NCBI GenBank assembly: GCA_014529385.2
Contig: CM043963.1
Span: forward strand, 71,564,412-71,628,411
Reading direction: 5' to 3'
Source of the DNA: Adiantum capillus-veneris
Lineage: Eukaryota; Streptophyta; Polypodiopsida; Polypodiales; Pteridaceae
Length of the DNA: 64,000 nt
Both the position numbers and the translations under genes were made by a program. Under the pieces are notes generated by a model. That model saw only the letters and a list, made by a program, of their open reading frames with translations. It had not been told where the DNA came from and did not search any database. Within the stretch, counting starts at the first letter, position 1, and each line of letters opens with the position of its first letter. Below, piece by piece: positions 45,424-57,265 of the stretch.

Positions 45424-45712
45424 CTAGACAAAGGTGCATCCAACTTACTATCACGCAATGTATGCACCGGCCATTTTGGCATACCTCTAGCCTGCTCATT
45501 TTCAGCCCTTTCCTCATCAAGTACATCATGTACATCTCTATCAGTAATAAGCTGATCTGCAACATTTTTTGAAACCCCCACAGGCTGTACATTTGCCTCA
45601 TTGGAATTTACATTCGAACTTCCACCACTGAAAAGAGGCAACAAAGTGTCATAAATGTCATGTGAGCTTACATTACTGTCTTTAGTACATGACAGCAAGG
45701 GCTAAACAAAAT
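45424..45712 (-). pseudogene. Copia-B integrase-RT linker
   Basis: A Ser/Asn-rich, acidic linker of the polyprotein (SSNVNSNEANVQPVGVS; DVHDVLDEERAENEQARGMPKWP). No enzymatic motif is expected here. A frameshift near 45425 separates it from the RT start. Confidence 0.65.
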
Positions 45713-46520
45713 CTTCCAGAAACACTACATCCCTTGAAACCAAAATACACTTTGTTTGCGGATGATACAACCTGTAACCTTTGCTTTCAGCACTATAACC
45801 AACAAAAATACATTTGACAGCCTTATCATCCAATTTTTTGCGTTGTGTTTGTGGCACCAAAGCACATGCCAAACAACCAAAAACACGCATGTGCTCAATA
45901 GAAGGCTTTCTATCATGCCATGCTTCATATGGAGTAATAGACTTTAAAGCTTTCCTAGGAAACCTGTTTAGTACATAAGTGGCACACATGATGGCCTCAA
46001 GCCAAAGAGAATGCAGCAAAGCTTCACTTTTGACCATACATCCCATTTCCGTAAGTGACCTGTTTTTCCTCTCAGCAACACTATTTTGCTAAGGTGTATA
46101 AGGCACTATACATTGGTGTTTTATCCCACAGCTAGCCAAAAATGCATTAAATTCATGAGACATATACTCCCCCCCTCGATCGGAACAGAGGGTGCCCATA
46201 GTACATTTTAAGACATTTGCAGCCATAGCCAAAAATTGTTTGAAGCACATAAAAACTTTGGACTTCGCTTTAAGCAGAAATACCCATGCATGCCTAGAAT
46301 AATCATCAATAAAAGTCATGAAGTAATGGTAATTGCCCAAGGACTAAGTTTGCATAGGCCCACAAACATCACTATGCACAAGCTGCAACCTGCATGTGGC
46401 CCTAATTGAACCATCCTTTGGAAACTTAGAACGTTGTATTTTACCCAAAATACAACCTTCACAAACATGTTTGATAGGTGCTTCAAGAGGCGGCAAAATT
46501 CAGATGCCCAAAATGTGCAT
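45702..46520 (-). pseudogene. Copia-B integrase
   Basis: Core residues visible in order: the FIDDYSRHAWVFLLKAKSK segment and LCSDRGGEYMSHEF (46340-46089), then a TAG in place of the Gln of the Q-N-S-V-A-E-R motif (about 46090). Next come GCMVKSEALLHSLWLEA, TPYEAWHDRKPSIEHMRVFGC and KCIFVGYSAESKGYRLY (46046-45702). The Zn-binding half sits in another frame (46585-46316). Broken by at least one stop and two frameshifts. Confidence 0.88.
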
Positions 46521-46971
46521 GCCAAAGTTTTGCATCTGAAATAGCTCTTGAATCTGCAACTGCATTTGCAAAATTTTGTCCACACTTGTCATACAAAGTG
46601 AACTTATACAGGCCATGACACAAAAGGCTAGATGCAACAATTTCATCACCAAAACTAAGATCATGAACTGTGCATCTGTCATCCACAAATTTGACTATAA
46701 GTCCAAGTCTAGCAAGTGCAGATACAGACAAAAGATTCTTCTTGATCCCAGGTACGTAAAGTGTATCAACAAGTATAAAAGAACTACCATTTGCAGCAGT
46801 AAGCACAATCTTTCCAACTCCCTGAATCGTATAAGAGGCATTGTTGGCACAAGTGACTGAATTCCCATGAGGGACAGACTCGAGAGAGGTAAACAATTCA
46901 TGATGTGAGGTTATGTGCTTTGTAGCACCACTGTCAAAATACCACACATGTGAATCTGCAGCAACTGACAT
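46483..46971 (-). pseudogene. Copia-B protease and pre-integrase region
   Basis: The copia protease active site WYFDSGATKHIT is intact, followed by TLYVPGIKKNLLSVSALARLGL and the pre-integrase motif LWHAHFGHLNF. The frame is open from 46971 to 46483 and then shifts. This is the segment deleted from Copia-A, and the one of which small pieces remain at 11.7, 19.3 and 40.4 kb. Confidence 0.9.
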
Positions 46972-47004
46972 GCATGCATCATGGACAGTAGGATTGTAAG
47001 TGCA

Positions 47005-48042
47005 CTATACACTAAAAGCCCATTCTGCATCAACATCAGCATCACAATCTCCTTTCACAGAAGACTCAACAATGGATGCATTTTTAGTGGAACCAACACT
47101 TGTAGTGGAACCACCCTCTTTCTTCTTAGCCTCTTTGGCCTTGAACTTAGGACACTGCTTGATCAAGTGATCATTAGCTTTACAATAATTGCCATACAAA
47201 GTGCTACCAGCAGAAGCATTGGGAACACAAATTTTTGCCACTCGCAGTAGAACCATAAGAAGTGGATGCATTGCTGTTACCACACTTTGTTTGAGAAGCA
47301 GTAAAAGCCTGTTCAACTGCACACTGTCTAGTCTTGTTTTTTTTGAAAAGTGACCTTTGCTATGAGCAATGTGCGTAATGCATCAAACTTGACAACTTCA
47401 GGGGGTCATAAGTCTCCAAGTACTAGCAAAAGTCTCCAACTCCAGGGTTTCCTTGGGTCTCCAAGTACTAGTAAAAATCTGGTAAGAATCTGGTAAGACA
47501 TCAAGAATAGTCTACACAAGGGAACTGTCTGAAATGACCACTTGCAGAAATAAGTTGCTCATTAATATCCTTGACACCAACAAGGAAAGTGTCCATACCA
47601 TCTTCCTCATGCATAATCTTCGATTCCAACTCTTTACGCAACAAAGCAATTTTAGCCTCATTGCGACTTGCATAAAGACCAGCCAAAATATCCCAAGCTT
47701 GTTTTGCAGATTTTGTTGAACGAATGTGAGGAACAAGGGTGCGCTTCATAGACAATGCAATCAATGCATGAGCCTACACATCCTTTACATCCCAACGAGA
47801 TTGTTCTGCTGCGTAGGTAAAATAACTCTAATAGCAGCAATTCTTGCAGCAAGACCTGCAACATCCTCAACATCGCCTGCATCCTCAGAACCAGGACATA
47901 CATCAATGCCCTGCACAATATTCTAGATGCCCTTTGACACAAGAACATGTTGCATCATATAAGCCCACATAGGGTAGTTGTCGCCATCCAACCTGTCCTC
48001 AACAGCAAACGTCTTGAACACATTTGTGTTGGTGTCAGCCAT
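47005..48042 (-). pseudogene. Copia-B gag
   Basis: Starts at ATG 48042 (MADTNTNVFKTFAVEDRLDG). A TGG-to-TAG nonsense change (after HVLVSKGI, about 47923) stops it compared with Copia-A. Later pieces are STKSAKQAWDILAGLY and LRKELESKIMHEEDG (47764-47501), and a zinc-knuckle remnant YCKANDHLIKQC with the first Cys lost (about 47190). A partly duplicated or rearranged segment lies around 47395-47470. Confidence 0.88.
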
Positions 48043-48397
48043 GGTAAATGCTGCGCCTGATGTGAAAACTGGTCGAAACGAGTAGAAATGAAGCGGGAAC
48101 AACACGTGATATATAGCACAAACCGTAGAAGACTATAAGACACCTGTTATGCAAAAATCAGCACTGACAAAAATTCTGCACAAATTGACAAAATAGCCTG
48201 TGCAGTACTTTTGCCTGTAGTGGAAACGGAGGCCGAAATGAGCCCGAATCAGAAATCTGAGCAGACTAAGCTCTACGAGCTTTCCCAAATTTTTTGTCGA
48301 CCTGCGAATGCTCGCCAAAGCTCATTGTAATCGAAGAAAATGAGCAGGCGTGTGCTAGAGTTGCTGGCGACTAAGCTCGGGAGGATGCAACCTATTG

Positions 48398-48405
48398 TGA
48401 TACCA
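48398..48405 (-). promoter_or_regulatory. Copia-B primer-binding site, partly degraded
   Basis: The minus strand reads TGGTATCA next to the 5' LTR and then diverges from the initiator-Met complement (CAAT instead of GAGC). Confidence 0.85.
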
Positions 48406-48407
48406 AT

Positions 48408-48634
48408 TGTTGGAATTAGGGTTCCAGAGAAACACACACAGCTTGGAGAAGATGAAGGAAGCTCAAGGCACACAACTGAGAGTGTATTACTTAGTGTGCA
48501 ATGGAAAGATAGATAGCCCTAGAGTGATGGGCGTATATACAATGCACGGGGGAAAAAACCTCAGAAAGAGGGAAAAAATGCCCCGGCGGTCCTAGTGTGT
48601 TCACATACATCACTACCACATATATATGGTAACA
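48408..48634 (-). repeat. Copia-B 5' LTR
   Basis: 227 bp, pairs with 43501-43726. Confidence 0.93.
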
Positions 48635-48639
48635 CTGCT

Positions 48640-49830
48640 AGTCCGATCTTGCCCCTAACTTGAGGACTGTTGAACTCTGCTTCAATAGGGGGCATTGCAA
48701 ATGTAAGTTTCCTTTCATTTCTCATGCAAGATGTGCTTGAATTCCCTCTCAAAAACCACAAGAGTGATTTGCAAGAAAGGTCAAATTGCGAAGGCTAGTG
48801 TAAAGCCGCAAGCCATTGGCAGCCCCTTAAGAGCTCGAGGGAATCAAAGTGAAATGGGATTTTTAATATTTGAAGGTTAAATGCCAAATAATCTTTTCTA
48901 TAACATGCCAGCTAAGAAATCCCTATTTCTTTCTAGAGGGAACCTAGTAAATCTTTCTCAAAGGCCAGTATTCTGAATTATGTATCACACTGACCCAAAG
49001 GTATATCAAAAAAGAGTAAAGACATGGGATGTAATAGAGTTTCCAATAAATAAATCCTTAAGACATGCAAGCCATCGATCAAGGAACATAACCTATGAGT
49101 TGGGAAAATTTAGAAGAAGAAAAAAAAACATAGTCGTTTGAAGGTTTAGTCCATAAGGTCATACATTAAAAAGGATCAAAATCACCTCAAGTTATCAAAG
49201 AAAGGCAACTTTAAGGGTAGGCCACAAAGTCAAGAGAAAACCCAAAATTGGACTCGAGAATAAGCAAGGAAAAATAAGACAACCTTACCTTTTTTCTTTT
49301 TTCCACAGAAACTAAAAAAACTAGTATCCTTAATTTTTTTTAAAAGACCAAGATTTGTCTAGCCCGGAACTGTATAGGTTAGTACAAGCATTAGGTATTC
49401 ACTAAGGAAAATCCACATTTGCACTTTCCCTTAAGTCAACCAGGTTTTGAACAATATCCAGAGAATTTGGAAGAAGTTTTTAGGGACATGCTAGGACTGG
49501 CATTGGGAAGAAGAGGAAGTCAAAATTTACTATTTGAGAATTAAGGGTTCATAAATCAAGAAAGACTAACCAAGATCCTTTTTCTTTAACATCAATAATG
49601 CAGTAGTAAAGAAATTGAAAGAATGTCATTAAGCTCAAGAGCTCTCAACCAAAGCTTATAGCATCCAAGAAGATCTAAACTTTAATGTCATTGGATACCG
49701 AAGTTATCGAACCATTAACTTGCAGTCATTGCTTTCTGACCAGCTCCAGTATGAAAATAAAAAGACCAAATTCTTCCATTTTGTAATAGAATCAGAAGGA
49801 ACTTCAATGCAAGACAAAACCTAAGTTTTA
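48640..49830. other. Unassigned AT-rich stretch, possibly LINE-derived
   Basis: No ORF with a motif. Since a LINE 3' end follows directly on the plus strand, part of this may be decayed LINE ORF2, but I cannot read it as such. Confidence 0.4.
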
Positions 49831-50146
49831 AGATCATTTAGAGCAAGGAATCGACGCGTGTTTGAGGGGGATCTAGCTGTGGCAAGCTTTTGTGAAATCA
49901 TACAAGAGAGCAGAGTGACGATCCACATGATCGGAGGGAAACAAGCCTCTGAGGACTGGTCTAGAATCATACATGTCATGGTAATAAGTAAAGCCTAGGA
50001 GTAGCTGTGGTCTCTATGTCAAGCAAAAAACTTGTAATCTTTTGACCCTCAAAGCTCGGTCTGAGCTTGAGGTTGGTGTGTATTTATGATGTTCTTAATA
50101 CTATCCACTCACCATTGTGAGTTTTGCAAAAAATAAATAAAAAATC
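49831..50146 (+). pseudogene. LINE 3' end (ORF2 C-terminus, 3' UTR, A-rich tail)
   Basis: The open stretch RSFRARNRRVFEGDLAVASF then CEIIQESRVTI (49831-49930) matches the C-terminal part of plant L1 ORF2, as do VWKAKNAHLFDQDLSRASYVEII at 62.4 kb and the minus-strand copy at 63.2-63.3 kb. A 3' UTR of about 150 bp ends with the stem-loop ACTCAC-CATT-GTGAGT (50107-50122) and the A-rich tail (50127-50144). Confidence 0.75.
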
Positions 50147-51114
50147 ATTTAGAGCCATATATCTTAGGTTGAAAATGCCAAAATGATGCAAACTTCAATC
50201 CCATAAAGCGCCTTACCCATTTGTCAACTCCATGTTTACTAATGAAGAGGATCCATGAAAAAAATAAAGATGAGATCTTTCCATTATCCAAAACCAAAGG
50301 GACTTTCAATGCCAAATATTGCCAAATATTAAGACCAGTCGGAAGCATCATCCAAATATCAAGACCAGTTGGAAGCATCATCCAAATATCAATTTTTGCC
50401 AAATATGGTGTATCTTTTATCCATGTAGTGATTTTTATCACAAGTTTTTAATGACGAAGTTTTCCAATGATAAGAGCTAGTAAAAACGCAAGATAATTCA
50501 AGATCCTTCACTTATCAAAAAACCAATAGATGCCAAAAAACCAAAAATCTGATTACTCAAAGCATAACCAAACCTATTTTTCAAAGAAAAAATGTCAAAA
50601 TAGGGTGCTACTAAAACAAAAAAAAAAGATTAACCTAAGAGGCATTTTCCGAATCCTAAAAAATTTCCACATTGGAAGAGGATTGGCAAGGCACCAAATA
50701 GTCAAAATCTCCCTCAAGTGCAAGTGAAAATCTCTAGGAACACTCTCCTTCTTTAGATGCTAAATCTTGAAAAATAATGAGCCAGAAGCAAGAATCAAAG
50801 GCTAACTAAGGGAAAATTCCCTCGCCTTTAAATAGAGAAACATGGATGTAGAGTGGACAACCACCACCTCTCCATGCGAGGCCCATCATGTCATATTGTT
50901 GCAAAACTTCTTCAAGTTGCCAATGCAAATCCAGTTAGAGCCTATGTGTGTATTCCAACATATATCATGGTGTAATAGCCACATGAGGCATTCAAGTGGA
51001 TAGTAGAGCATAGAGAGAATCTGGCACCATACCTTAAACACTGTGAGGTAAGGGATTATTTTACTTACCAGTGTACAACACACGAAGCCTACCACAATAG
51101 CTAGTGTAATGTGT
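50147..51114. other. Unassigned stretch
   Basis: AT-rich, without recognisable protein. A short direct repeat (AGACCAGT.GGAAGCATCATCCAAATATC) occurs twice at 50331-50390. ORFs at 50145-50451 overlap on both strands and have no motif. Confidence 0.5.
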
Positions 51115-51838
51115 GATGTTGGTAGATGCCAACATATAGCTAGCGTCTTCAATGGATATGGGTGGCAAATACACTTTTTTGGCCATTTACTATTTTTGGG
51201 CATGTCTAATTTTGGGTCTACACATGTTTTATATTGAGTAGTTGGACTTTACATGAGTTCCAATCTGTATTATTTGGGAGTTAAGATGATTAGAGTAGAG
51301 TAGACACTTCACTTAGTTCATGCATACTTTGCGTGGCTCATTTGTAAAAAAATCTAGCTACATATATGAAAATCCTTTAGTTTTAAGCTCATTCTTAGAG
51401 AGTAGGAGATAGAGTAGAGAAGAAGGTGGCTATGGTGGTGGAGAGCTCTCCTTCACACTTATGGACTCACATTTCATTGCTAATGGAAGCTAAGTATCTC
51501 TTACATTGTTTCTTATTTTTGATATTGTGTTAATGATGCTTCGTTTTGTTAATCAACTTTTTAATTAGTATTAAGTGCTCTATACTTGTATTGATTTTGC
51601 ATGTAGATTGTGATTAGAAGAAATATTAGCATTATTATCCTTGGGTTAGTGAGATAGAGTAGTGATTAGAGATACTCAATGGTAGGTTTCTCCGTCTGGC
51701 CATCCATCTTCTCTCTTCCTCTCTCTTAAGTCCTCTTGTTTCATCTTTTGATTCCATGCCTTTATGCGCTAGCTAGGTAAATGATCCAGGGATTTGACAT
51801 TATGTTGGTGGATTTTGCTATGCTAGGATCCCCCAACG
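51115..51838 (+). repeat. Probable gypsy LTR remnant
   Basis: The sequence ends in CCCCCAACG right before a gypsy-like primer-binding site. A start near 51118 (TGTTGGTAGATG) is a guess, and no partner LTR is in the window, so this may be a 5' LTR whose element is rearranged or a solo fragment. Confidence 0.4.
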
Positions 51839-51839
51839 T

Positions 51840-51857
51840 TGGTGCTGTTGGCGAGGA
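51840..51857 (+). promoter_or_regulatory. Putative gypsy primer-binding site
   Basis: TGGTGCTGTTGGCGAGGA resembles the plant gypsy primer site as I remember it (TGGCGCCGTTGCCGGGGA), with about five mismatches. Confidence 0.45.
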
Positions 51858-53684
51858 TCGAGTGCCTAAGCTAGAGGAGTCATTAGCATGTAGAAGAGTC
51901 ATTAAGATTCAATTAGTATAGATTAGTTTTAGGATTGAAAGTTGATTGCAAAGAATAAATGATTGATGATGAGAATGTGTCGATTTTATGCAAAATTTCA
52001 TGTGTTTTCTTTCTAATTTCACTACTAGCATTGCTAATTTTTCACTAATTTTCTATTTTTTGTGAGCTACACATGATTGTTTGCTTAATTAGAGGCAAGT
52101 ACATCACTATTATGAAGTGAAATTGCAAAAAATTTATAAGTTTTGAGTAGTTTGGAAGTGTGTAATTAGTTGATTTTTTTCTACCTATGGTGCCTAATTA
52201 CTTATTAATTGCATGTGCATTTTGTGCATTACATCAATGTATGCTTAATTGAAATGTGTCTGAGCACTTCTATGCTTTTAATTTGGAAGAATTTTCTTTC
52301 TAACATGCAATTTTTATGTGTGTGCATTGTATGTGAACTTACCAAGAAAGCCTAATTTAAGGATTACACACACATAGGTGGAGTCTACACTTGGAGCTAG
52401 GAAGGCTTGTATGTGATCTGATGTGAGTGCACTATCTCTTTTAAGTGGAATTATGTGACATTGGTGGTCAGTTTAACACTTTTGAATGATCAATTTTTAT
52501 GTTGTTATAATGCCAAAAGTTTGGTAGAAATTGCATGAATGTGTGCATGAAATTGACAAATTCAATTGGTAATTGATGATGTTTGCTTGAAAATTGAGTG
52601 GTCAATTCTATTTATATCAAGTCATTTTAATTAAATCAAATGTGTGTGTTATTACCAATACTAATTTTGAACATTTTATCAATCTTGCTTATGTTTTATT
52701 CTAAAAAAAATAAAATCAAAAGAAGCAATGTAAATAAAACCCCCCTTTACCTGCTATTCAAAGAGTTTAAGTGAAGGCAACCACATCTATTTTGGGTGCA
52801 ATAGAAATCATCTTCTTAACACTCCATGAGGAAGACGAATGCTCAAAAAGTACTCTAACTAGGTGATCTGGTGTTTTACCTCTGAAGACAATGGAGCCAT
52901 CAACATCCCATCAGAGAAAAGTTGTTGACGATACACTTTTGCCCTCTTTTATGCTAATTTTCTGTTTTAATCATGGCATACACTCTCTTGATTGTGTAGC
53001 TATTACCTTATTGTAATTCATACTCCATGCGATGAATAAAGAGGGGCAAATACTCAATCATATTGATTGAGGGGGATAGTTGGTACCTAGTATGGTGTCA
53101 TGCATTTTGATATTTTTTATATTGTTCTCTTTATATAATGTGATTATTCAATCAATTGTTTTGCTAAATTATTTTGATTTAATGAATTAAAGTTGTGCCA
53201 AAAATGTTGGGAAGATATCAAGAAGCCAATAGTGGTATCGGAGCTTTTAAAATGCTATAGACATTGTGTAGAAGCAAAGAAGAGCGGTTCTTGTGGACAA
53301 ATCAAATTAATTTTGGCATTAAGACTCTCAAGAAGATCACTTTGGGAAGGCTTTCTCTTTGCTAAATATGCAAGAAGAACAAGCTTCCTCATCTCAATAG
53401 TTTCAACCACAACTATGACAAACCTAATTCAAAGAAATGATGGAAGAAATTGAAGGAAAGCACCAAAGGCAATTCATGCATCGCTTATACTCTCAAGGGG
53501 CATCACAAATTGTTGAGAATCAGTCTTAAAATTAATCAAAGTGTCTAAAATCATTAAAAAATCAAGAAGAATGTCTCTCAACTACCTCTAACTACCGTTT
53601 TGGGTTGTTTAAAGGCTTGACATATTCACTAGAGTTTTTCTTGGATTTTTTTTGTCTCGTTCAACATACATAGATATTGTCTTA
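51858..53684. other. Non-coding stretch with a foldback-related fragment
   Basis: No gene. 52755-52875 resembles one arm of the foldback at 53685-54059, with an internal deletion. GATTGAGGGGGATAG (53063-53080) resembles a copia polypurine tract followed by TTGGTACC, but no LTR pair was found. An 86-codon ORF (53193-53453) shows no motif. Confidence 0.5.
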
Positions 53685-54059
53685 TTCCCTTACATACTAT
53701 TCTAAGAGTTTAAGTGAAAAGCAACCACTTCTATTTTGGATGCATGCATGCAAAGAGGAAGTTAGAAAGAGAATCCCAAAATCATGCCTTCGCATGTACC
53801 TCACTTTTTCAATAGGAATCATCTTCGTGACCCCCCACGAGATAGACGAGTGCTCCCAAAGTATTCTCACCTGGTCAAAACACTTTGGAAACACTCGTCA
53901 TCCTCATGGAGGGTCAAGAAGATGATTCCTACTGAAAAAGTGTAGCGCACTCAAAGACGCAATTTTGAGATTCTCTTTCTTTCTTCCTCTTTGCATGCAT
54001 GCACCCAAAATAGGAGTGCTTGATTTTCAATTAAACTCTTAGAATAGTATGCAAAGGGA
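53685..54059. repeat. Foldback element: ~173-bp inverted arms, 17-bp loop
   Basis: The left arm (53691-53863) is the imperfect reverse complement of the right arm (53881-54053), with 53864-53880 between. Pairing extends a few bases outwards on both sides. The structure could form a long hairpin in RNA, as MITEs or miRNA-like precursors do, but I see no clear target duplication. A partial relative lies at 52755-52875. Confidence 0.8.
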
Positions 54060-54400
54060 CTTGCATTTACATTGCTCTTTCTCTCTTCCTCCTTGCATGC
54101 ATGCACCCAAATAGGAGTGGTTTCTTTTCACTTTTTAAATTTCTATCTATTTCACTTTCTCTCTTATTGCTTGCATACATGCACCCACAATAGGAGTGGT
54201 TGCTTTTCACTTAAATTTCTATCTATTTCTCTTTCTCTCTTATTGCTTGCATGCATGCACCCAAATTAGGAGTGGTTGCTTTTCACTTAAATTTCTATCT
54301 ATTTCTATTTCTCTCTTATTGCTTCCATACATGCACCCAAAATAGGAGAAGTTTCTTTTCACTTAAACTCTCAGAACAGTATGTAAAGGAATTTCTATCA
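53991..54400. repeat. Minisatellite derived from the foldback right arm
   Basis: Five units starting near 53991, 54093, 54171, 54247 and 54323 (spacings about 102, 78, 76, 76). Each has TTGCATGCATGCACCCAAA-like sequence followed by a TAGGAGTGGTT-like and pyrimidine-rich part. The first and last units include the arm end (CTTAGAATAGTATG-like). Confidence 0.85.
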
Positions 54401-54585
54401 TGAGGTAAAGTTTGAGGTCTCTTTTTTTTTCTTTTAACGTTTATCAAGAGAGAGTGCTCTAAGCCAATGAGGGGAGGGCTTTCGTTACAATATTTTCTTT
54501 TTGGTGGCTATGGACACCTGTCATTGTTGTTTCTCTCTCTTTATCTCTCATCCCCAATCTCTTTTTTGCAAAGTTATGGACTACA

Positions 54586-54588
<3 letters not shown>

Positions 54589-54657
<69 letters not shown>
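54589..54657. repeat. (TG)n microsatellite
   Basis: An uninterrupted TG run of about 69 bp, the longest TG array in the window. The Cys-Val and His-Thr ORFs across it are artefacts. Confidence 0.97.
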
Positions 54658-54658
<1 letters not shown>

Positions 54659-54659
54659 A

Positions 54660-57265
54660 GCGCACACACTCAGTCTGTCGGTGTCTCCTGCTTTTGAGCA
54701 TATCCCAACTGAATTATAGGGAGTGCACATACAAGGGACGGTAGAGGGGCTTATGAACAAGTTCTCCATGCTTGAAAAGAGCTTCAAAGGCTATAAGCAA
54801 GCATCTGTGAAGCTTGGGTGCCATCACCAAGGAGCAACACATGGACTCCCTCTAGTGTAGTGTATAGTTAGTGCTCTCTGAATTACAATTCTCATCTTAC
54901 ATTCCTCTATCATCATTTGCCCCTCATCTCTCATGTAATCTCAAAAATGCCTCACTCTATGTGTCCCCTCTAGTGTGCTCCAATGGCCTCATTTTATAGG
55001 AGTGGAAGGGCTATTTCGAATTATGATTATCACATGTAGTAATTATCATATTCAAAGTGGAATAGGTATTGCTTGCAGTGCTCTTTTGATCTCATGTGTA
55101 ACATACATTGTGATGAAAATGCTAGATGCTCATAGCTTGGCCCATATAGTCCAAACATTAGAAAGAGGTGATCTTATACTTCATGAGATTTCAAATTACA
55201 ACTACTTCCAAGGGTAGAAGATAGGATAGGCGATGCTTTATTTGACTTGTAGATGGCTATAATTACCATGGCAAAAGCTAAAATTCCTTTTTACTTAACC
55301 ATAGTTTGGTATTTACATTGGTGAACATAAAAAACCAATTCACTTGTCTTCAAAGCCTATGGATAGGAATTACAACATAACAAGAAATCCCTCAAGATGA
55401 CTTATGGTTGGTAGGTGACCACAAAAGTTATCACGTACTCATCACCATGTGATTTGATATGGTCGTGCCAACCTCCTCTAGGAGGGGAGGCTTCGAATCC
55501 ACTGTCAATTATCATTTTTTTATTGGTTTTTAATGGGATTGCATATGGGTGGGAGTATGTATTAGCGTGGGGTGTGAGTTCATGTTATTTTTGTTCATTT
55601 TTTAAGTGCTCATGTGTGCCTAGCATATGAACACTTGCATATCTATGCATGTAGATGTGTATACACGTGTGTCTGTGTCTGTGTGTGATAGAGAAGATGA
55701 AGAAGAAGCTCAAGGGCACATAGAATAGAAATTAGTGTTACTAGTTTTTCCAATACAAAGACTATATGGGTTCACCATATATACAAATCCTCTATGTCAT
55801 GTGTGTTCAACGCCTAGTTTAAACACCCCATATCTATAGACTTTTTACAAATATAACACACCACATTAGGAAGAGGATGGGGTCTATGTATCTTTACTTG
55901 CCATGAGACTATGGAGATGATTAACATTTTAACAAACAGATGCATGCCATGTGTGCAAGAATGGTGGGTGTGTAAGAGAGGTGTAAGAGTGATCAAAGGA
56001 TACACTTTCTTCCCAAAAAAAGAGATGGAAAATTTTATGATTTTCGAGCTTCCATAACTCCTACGTACGATCTCCAATTCGACCAAAGATTATAGATATG
56101 CCATCCACACATCAATCTCTTTCTGTAGATATGTTACATAATGTGGTTTTACCCGCTAAACTTTAAATTTCACATTGAGGAGAAAATTTGAATTCAAATA
56201 AACTAACCATTTTGCTTGTTTAAATTCAAACCTAATATTTGATTGCTTTCTAAATGCTCAAGGTTTGACACCCTTAAATTGTCAAAATAAAGAGGCATGA
56301 GGCCTTCGTAGACTCCATTCTCTTCCCATGATATCTAGTCTTGGAGTGATCACTATATGTAAAAATGGTATATCCAATGTGTTCAAGGGGCACTATGAAA
56401 ATCCCTTATCTGTCGATTTTCCAAGATTACAGCATACCCTTTTTCTATTCAATCTAGAAAATTTTTCAATGTTCCTTGAATGATACCATTCTATACAGTT
56501 TTGTATCCACAACCAAGCTATGATACCATGTAAAGAGATAGAGAGGACATAGCTTGAGCTCTTGCAAGCACACATGCACAAAACCGAAAGAGCACATAAT
56601 AAAAATGGAGACACAAAGCTGCTTCTTCTTCTTCACTATGCAAAACGATGATAACGTCTACAAAACATATGTGAAAAATACAATATAAAGGGATAACTAT
56701 GTACCATGGTCAATGTGAAACCATTGCTGAGCGAGTTGGCAACATAATTGGCCTTCCTTAAATAGTCATTAGTATTGTGATAGGTAGATAAAGTTGGTGA
56801 ATTCTAGCTATAGTATCAATGTGATCCTCATGGCCGCTACCTTGTCAAGTAGTCATCTAAGCCTGCACAAAAGAATCTATGTAAAATTCATATGTAGACA
56901 AGTTAAATCAAAGTTTCAAAAAGGCTTTCCTTTCATGGATTAACAAGGTGAATGTTCATCTTGGCATTTAAAAAGAGTAAAATTAAAAAGAAATAAAAAT
57001 ATGTAAGGTTGCAAAATGAAAAGACCCACTAAACAAAAGAAGAATTCAATGATTCACATGGAAATGCTTGTCTATGGATATAATAAAATTTTTAATGTCT
57101 GGCAGCACTTTGAACAAGTTGTCATATAGGATTGGGGATTTGAGAGGGTCCAGCGGACCGCTCTCAGTACCTAGCCACTCTCAATAAACTTATGGAGGAG
57201 GATCACATGAAAGAGAACATTGACGAATAAATTCTCGAAGCAGAGGAGTATGTAGCCTTATCTCA
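54660..57265. other. Unassigned stretch with possible copia and SINE-like signals
   Basis: No convincing coding region. At 56515-56530 the minus strand reads ATGGTATCATAGC, similar to a copia primer-binding site (TGGTATCAGAGC with one mismatch), so the DNA to its right may be a decayed copia LTR; no pair was found. At 55490-55501 GGCTTCGAATCC matches a Pol III B-box well, but I found no convincing A-box. Confidence 0.4.

Larger units (their letters stand above)
43501..48634 (-). mobile_element. Copia-B: near full-length Ty1/copia element
   Basis: LTRs 43501-43726 and 48408-48634, with roughly a dozen mismatches between them. The 5-bp target duplication CTGCT is perfect on both sides (43496-43500 and 48635-48639). 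The minus strand carries gag, protease, integrase, RT and RNase H in copia order. Same family as Copia-A (LTRs alike along their length) but with the protease-integrase segment retained. All domains except RNase H contain stops or frameshifts. Confidence 0.95.

Noticed and set aside
53063..53090. Copia polypurine tract plus LTR start
   Set aside because: The purine tract looks right, but no LTR partner, target duplication or copia protein lies next to it.
53991..54400. CRISPR-like array
   Set aside because: Repeat units are adjacent and diverged, without unique spacers of even length; the context is a plant genome.
54459..54787. ORFs with poly-HT or poly-CV over the TG array (also 62813-63134, 8120-8314, 43288-43566)
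   Set aside because: Open frames forced by microsatellites on both strands, no conserved flanks.
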